DNA of 64,000 nucleotides from Streptomyces viridochromogenes (GTDB taxonomy: Bacteria; Actinomycetota; Actinomycetes; Streptomycetales; Streptomycetaceae): the NCBI RefSeq assembly GCF_001270495.1, contig NZ_LGUR01000117.1, positions 248,001 to 312,000 of the forward strand, read 5' to 3'. Position 1 is the first letter of the stretch; every line of letters begins with the position of its first letter. The position numbers were made by a program, and so were the translations under genes. Shown here piece by piece: positions 60,827 through 64,000 of this stretch. Below the pieces are notes generated by a model. The model saw only the letters and a list, made by a program, of their open reading frames with translations, searched no databases and was not told where the DNA came from.

Positions 60827-62446
60827 CTATCGTGCCCGCTCCACCCGCCGCTCGTCCCACACCGGCTCCGCCGTCTCCCGCACCCGCCCGTCGCTGCCGA
60901 ACACCAGATACCGGTCGAAGGATCGCGCGAACCAGCGATCGTGCGTGACCGCCAGCACCGTGCCCTCGAAGGCCTCCAGACCCTCCTGAAGGGCCTCGGC
61001 GGACTCCAGGTCCAGGTTGTCGGTCGGCTCGTCGAGAAGGAGGGCGGTCACGCCCTCCAGTTCCAGCAGGAGGATCTGGAAACGGGCCTGCTGACCACCG
61101 GAGAGGCGATCGAACGTCTGCTCGGCCTGGTGGGTGAGTTCGTACCGGCGCAGCCGGGACATCGCGGCGCCCCGGTCCTGGGCGTGCTCCTTCCACAGGA
61201 TGTCGAGGAGCGTACGGCCCATCAGCTCAGGATGCGCGTGCGTCTGCGCGAAGTGCCCGGGCACGACGCGCGCACCCAGCTTCCACGCCCCCGTGTGCGC
61301 CACGTCGTCCCCGGCCAGCAGGCGCAGGAAGTGCGACTTGCCGGAGCCGTTGGAGCCGAGGACGGCGACCCGTTCGCCGTAGAAGACCTCCAGGGAGAAC
61401 GGCTGCATCAGCCCCGTGAGTTCGAGTCCCTCGCAGGTGACGGCCCGTACCCCGGTACGGCCGCCCTTCAGCCGCATCTTGATGTCCTGCTCGCGCGGCG
61501 GCTCCGGCGGCGGGCCGATCTCCTCGAACTTGCGCAGCCTGGTCTGGGCGGCCCGGTAGCGGGAGGCCATGTCCGGGCTGTTCTCGGCGGCTTGACGGAG
61601 CGTCAGCACCAGCTTCTTCAGCTGCGCGTGCTTCTCGTCCCAGCGCTTGCGCAGCTCCTCGAAGCGGGCGAAGCGGTGGCGCCGGGCCTCGTGATACGTG
61701 GCGAAGCCGCCGCCGTGCATCCAGGCGTCGGCGCCGGCCGGCGACGGCTCGACGGAGACGATCTTCTCGGCTGCGCGGGCGAGGAGTTCGCGGTCGTGGG
61801 AGACGAAGAGGACCGTCTTGCGGGTCTCCTTCAGCCGCTCCTCCAGCCACCGCTTGCCGGGCACGTCGAGGTAGTTGTCGGGCTCGTCGAGCAGGAGCAC
61901 CTCGTCGCTGCCGCGCAGCAGCGCCTCCAGCACCAGCCGCTTCTGCTCACCTCCCGACAGGGTCCGCACCTGCCGCCACTGCGCCCTCTCGTACGGCACG
62001 CCGAGCGCGGCCATGGTGCACATGTCCCACAGCGTCTCGGCCTCGTACCCGCGCGCCTCGGCCCAGTCGGCGAGCGCCTGCGCGTACTTCAGCTGGGCCG
62101 CCTCGTCGTCGACGGTCATGATGCCGTGCTCAGCTGCGTCGACGGCCTGCGCGGCCTCGCGGATCCGGGGCGGCGCGACCGAAACGAGCAGGTCGCGCAC
62201 CGTCGTCTCGTCCCGTACCGATCCCACGAACTGCCGCATCACGCCGAGTCCGCCACTCACGGTGACGGTCCCGCCGTGCGGTTTCAGCTCACCGGAGATC
62301 AGCCGCAGCAGGGTCGTCTTCCCGGCCCCGTTCGGCCCGACGAGCGCCACCACGGCGCCTTCCCCCACCCGGAACGACACGTCGCCGAGCAACGCCCTCC
62401 CGTCGGGAAGGTAGTACTCAAGATGCGCGGCTTCCAGATGTCCCAT
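60827..62446 (-). CDS. ABC-F family ATPase
   Basis: 539 residues, two ATPase domains and no membrane part. Domain 1: VALVGPNGAGKTTLLRLISG (Walker A), TLSGGEQKRLVLEALLRG (signature), EVLLLDEPDNYLDV. The linker helices follow (RFARFEELRKRWDEKHAQLK). Domain 2: VAVLGSNGSGKSHFLRLLAG, RLSGGQQARFQILLLELEGV, ALLLDEPTDNLDLES. ABC-F proteins act on the ribosome as translation factors or protect it from antibiotics; which applies is not evident. It converges on the Rv2629-like gene with the palindrome between them. Confidence 0.94.
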   Translation of the reverse strand: MGHLEAAHLEYYLPDGRALLGDVSFRVGEGAVVALVGPNGAGKTTLLRLISGELKPHGGTVTVSGGLGVMRQFVGSVRDETTVRDLLVSVAPPRIREAAQAVDAAEHGIMTVDDEAAQLKYAQALADWAEARGYEAETLWDMCTMAALGVPYERAQWRQVRTLSGGEQKRLVLEALLRGSDEVLLLDEPDNYLDVPGKRWLEERLKETRKTVLFVSHDRELLARAAEKIVSVEPSPAGADAWMHGGGFATYHEARRHRFARFEELRKRWDEKHAQLKKLVLTLRQAAENSPDMASRYRAAQTRLRKFEEIGPPPEPPREQDIKMRLKGGRTGVRAVTCEGLELTGLMQPFSLEVFYGERVAVLGSNGSGKSHFLRLLAGDDVAHTGAWKLGARVVPGHFAQTHAHPELMGRTLLDILWKEHAQDRGAAMSRLRRYELTHQAEQTFDRLSGGQQARFQILLLELEGVTALLLDEPTDNLDLESAEALQEGLEAFEGTVLAVTHDRWFARSFDRYLVFGSDGRVRETAEPVWDERRVERAR

Positions 62447-62509
62447 GGGGCCGCATTCTGATATCCAGCGACGGGCGCGGGCAAACGCTTATCGGCGCCG
62501 GCCAGCATC

Positions 62510-62636
62510 TTCAGCCCGTCCGGCGTTTGAGGACGAGGCCCCTTAAGGGCCGAAGCGGGGTCTGGGGCGGCAGCCCCAGCGGGGTCGAAGGGGCGGAGCC
62601 CCTTCACAGGATGGGACGGGTAGGGGCGGCGGGGGC
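62510..62636. repeat. Partial copy of the 60640-60823 palindrome
   Basis: TTCAGCCCGTCCGGCGTTTG (62510-62529) and GGATGGGACGGGTAGGGGCG (62609-62628, continuing GCGGGGGC) are the right half of the nested palindrome, here with a changed middle containing GGGGCTCCGCCCC-type arms. It lies between the ABC-F and histidine phosphatase genes. Confidence 0.8.
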
Positions 62637-62655
62637 GAGAAACCTCGGCCCAGCC

Positions 62656-63309
62656 CTAGTCGGCGTCCACCGCCCGCCCCGTCGGCCCGCCCTCCCCCAC
62701 CGGAGCGACCACGGCCCCCGCCCAGGTCAACGCCTTCCAACCGTCCGCCGGCGCCCCCTCCAGGATCACCACCCCGGTGTTGTCCAGCGGGTGCGCCGCG
62801 GCGAAGGGCACGTCCACGTTGACCGCCCGCGCCGCCGTCCACATACGGATCGCGGCGCCATGACTGACCATGGCCACCGTCCCGGCCCCGCTCGCCGCGG
62901 CCTCCGCCACCACGGAGTCGTAGCGCGCCAGCACCTCCACACCGCTCTCACCGCCCGGCATCCGCAGCCCCGTGTCCCCGGCCGCCCAGGCGAACACCGT
63001 CCGCATGTAGAGCCCGCCCTGCTCGGTGTCCCCGCGCGCCATCTCCAGGTCCCCCGCGAACACCTCGCGGATCCCGTCCCGCACCAGCACGTCGAGGCCC
63101 CGCGCAGCGGCCAGCGGGGCGGCGGTGAGCTGGGTGCGGACCAGAGTGGACGCGTAGACCGCCTCGATGTCCTCGTCGGCCAGCGCCGCGGGAAGGGCGG
63201 CGGCCTGCTGTTCGCCGAGGGCGGTCAGACCGGCGCCCGGAACACTCGTGTCCAACAGGTAGTCCACGTTGGCCGGGGTCTGGCCGTGGCGGACGAGCAG
63301 CAGGCGCAT
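62656..63309 (-). CDS. Histidine phosphatase superfamily protein (phosphoglycerate mutase-like)
   Basis: 217 residues from the ATG at 63309 (GGAGG 9 bases upstream). The catalytic RHG motif is in LLLVRHGQTPANVDYLLDTS; ASTLVRTQLTAAPLAAARG, REVFAGDLEMARGDTE and the second His in VAMVSHGAAIRMWTAA complete the site. Substrate is unclear: members act on phosphosugars, cobalamin or acid phosphate esters. It follows the ABC-F gene on the same strand across the partial palindrome and is divergent from the PAP2 gene. Confidence 0.92.
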   Translation of the reverse strand: MRLLLVRHGQTPANVDYLLDTSVPGAGLTALGEQQAAALPAALADEDIEAVYASTLVRTQLTAAPLAAARGLDVLVRDGIREVFAGDLEMARGDTEQGGLYMRTVFAWAAGDTGLRMPGGESGVEVLARYDSVVAEAAASGAGTVAMVSHGAAIRMWTAARAVNVDVPFAAAHPLDNTGVVILEGAPADGWKALTWAGAVVAPVGEGGPTGRAVDAD

Positions 63310-63381
63310 GTACGGGTTCCTCCGTGTGTCGGTCACCGCCGGCCGGTCAGCAATCGGCGACTTCAGGGTACCCAGCCCTGT

Positions 63382-64000
63382 ATGAGCCCAGACGTCGACC
63401 TCACCGTCCCGAAACCCGGCCGGCACGCCCTGCGCGACCGGCTCCTCGCCCTCGACTCCCGGCTGTTCGAGTTCGCCGCCGAGCGGAACTGGCCGTATGC
63501 CGAGCCGGTCCTGCCGCGGCTGAGCCGGAGCGCGAACCACGGCGTGCTGTGGTTCGCGACGGCCGCCGTCATCGCCGCCGGCCGGACCCCTCGGGGCCGC
63601 CGGGCCGCGGCCCGCGGCCTCGCCTCGTTGAGTCTGGCCTCGCTGACCATCAACACCCTCGGCAAGCGGTCGGTGCGCCGGCCTCGCCCCGTGCTGGACC
63701 CCGTACCGCTGGGCCGGCAGCTGAAGCGCCAGCCGATCACCACGTCGTTCCCGTCCGGGCACGCCGCGTCGGCGGCCGCGTTCGCGACCGGAGTCGCGCT
63801 GGAGTCGCCCGCCTGGGGCCTCGCGGTGGCTCCGATCGCCTGGTCGGTCGCGTTGTCGCGCGTGTATACGGGCGTCCACTTCCCGAGCGACGTGGTGGCG
63901 GGCGCGGCCCTGGGCGCGGGTGCCGCGTTCGCCGTGCGGGGCATGATCCCGACGCGTGACCGGCTGGTCCCGCCGGCCCGGACCCGGACGGACGTACCGG
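63382..64000 (+). CDS. PAP2-family phosphatase (3' end outside window)
   Basis: 206 codons are visible from the ATG at 63382 and the frame runs off the right edge. Motifs: LGKRSVRRPRP (K-x6-RP), SFPSGHAASAAAF (PSGH) and SRVYTGVHFPSDVVAGAALG (SR-x5-H-x3-D), the three parts of the PAP2 active site. Membrane-associated helices surround them. Dephosphorylates lipid or isoprenoid phosphates. In many actinobacteria this start continues into a diacylglycerol kinase-type domain, so the full protein may be a fusion; the tail is unseen. Confidence 0.9.
   Translation, partial: MSPDVDLTVPKPGRHALRDRLLALDSRLFEFAAERNWPYAEPVLPRLSRSANHGVLWFATAAVIAAGRTPRGRRAAARGLASLSLASLTINTLGKRSVRRPRPVLDPVPLGRQLKRQPITTSFPSGHAASAAAFATGVALESPAWGLAVAPIAWSVALSRVYTGVHFPSDVVAGAALGAGAAFAVRGMIPTRDRLVPPARTRTDVP

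Overview
The window is high-GC DNA with Streptomyces-type gene content: secreted cellulases with family 2 carbohydrate-binding modules (CBM2), a CebR-type operator, DUF5753 and DUF574 regulator/methyltransferase genes, a narGHJI operon, a SigB/F/G-type sigma factor and many GTG starts. I read it as the chromosome of a cellulolytic Streptomyces or a close relative. I see no rRNA, tRNA or CRISPR array.

Layout. 1-7.7 kb is a cellulose/xyloglucan locus: a GH6 cellobiohydrolase (cut by the window edge), the shrunken remnant of a GH5 cellulase, a perfect CebR box, a GH48 cellulase and a GH74 xyloglucanase. 7.7-15 kb holds a lipoprotein, a rhamnogalacturonan lyase (PL11), a WYL regulator facing a coupled gene pair, a methyltransferase with a pterin carbinolamine dehydratase, an XRE regulator and a membrane protein. 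15-18 kb is a lower-GC block with an aromatic amino acid hydroxylase, an unrecognised small ORF and a stand-alone adenylation domain, probably a small specialised-metabolism unit. 18-26.6 kb carries the DUF5753/DUF574 pair and narGHJI. 26.6-41.8 kb is mostly core-type: a second-type dnaK with a HAIR-like operator, OsmC, a holin/phosphatase membrane protein, two metallo-beta-lactamase-fold proteins, DedA, an aminotransferase-fold protein without its lysine, a Gly-rich surface protein, ANTAR and PAS/GAF regulators, a sigma factor and a pyruvate-oxidase-like enzyme.

41.8-54.7 kb is a mosaic island. Intact drug-efflux and redox genes (NmrA-like, FAD dithiol oxidase-like, MFS with divergent TetR, second TetR, methyltransferase with divergent MerR) lie among at least nine broken genes: LLM oxidoreductase, MFS C-terminus, coiled-coil/wHTH protein, alpha/beta hydrolase, DUF2993, GH32, RraA-type aldolase, GalB-type hydratase and a headless TetR. 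Transposase and TniQ-like fragments are also present. Both edges carry related TTCAGT dyad clusters (41832-41920 and 54587-54671), each overlapping the stop codon of the adjoining ORF.

54.7-60.6 kb is a probable stress cluster: 44-aa membrane peptide, DUF2795, CBS protein, membrane protein, DJ-1-like protein, large-subunit catalase with a homopolymer frameshift, DUF6158 and an Rv2629/eRF1-like protein. 60.6-64 kb holds an ABC-F ATPase, a histidine phosphatase and the start of a PAP2 phosphatase, separated by long dispersed palindromic repeats.

All functional calls come from reading translated sequence by eye; no database search was run.
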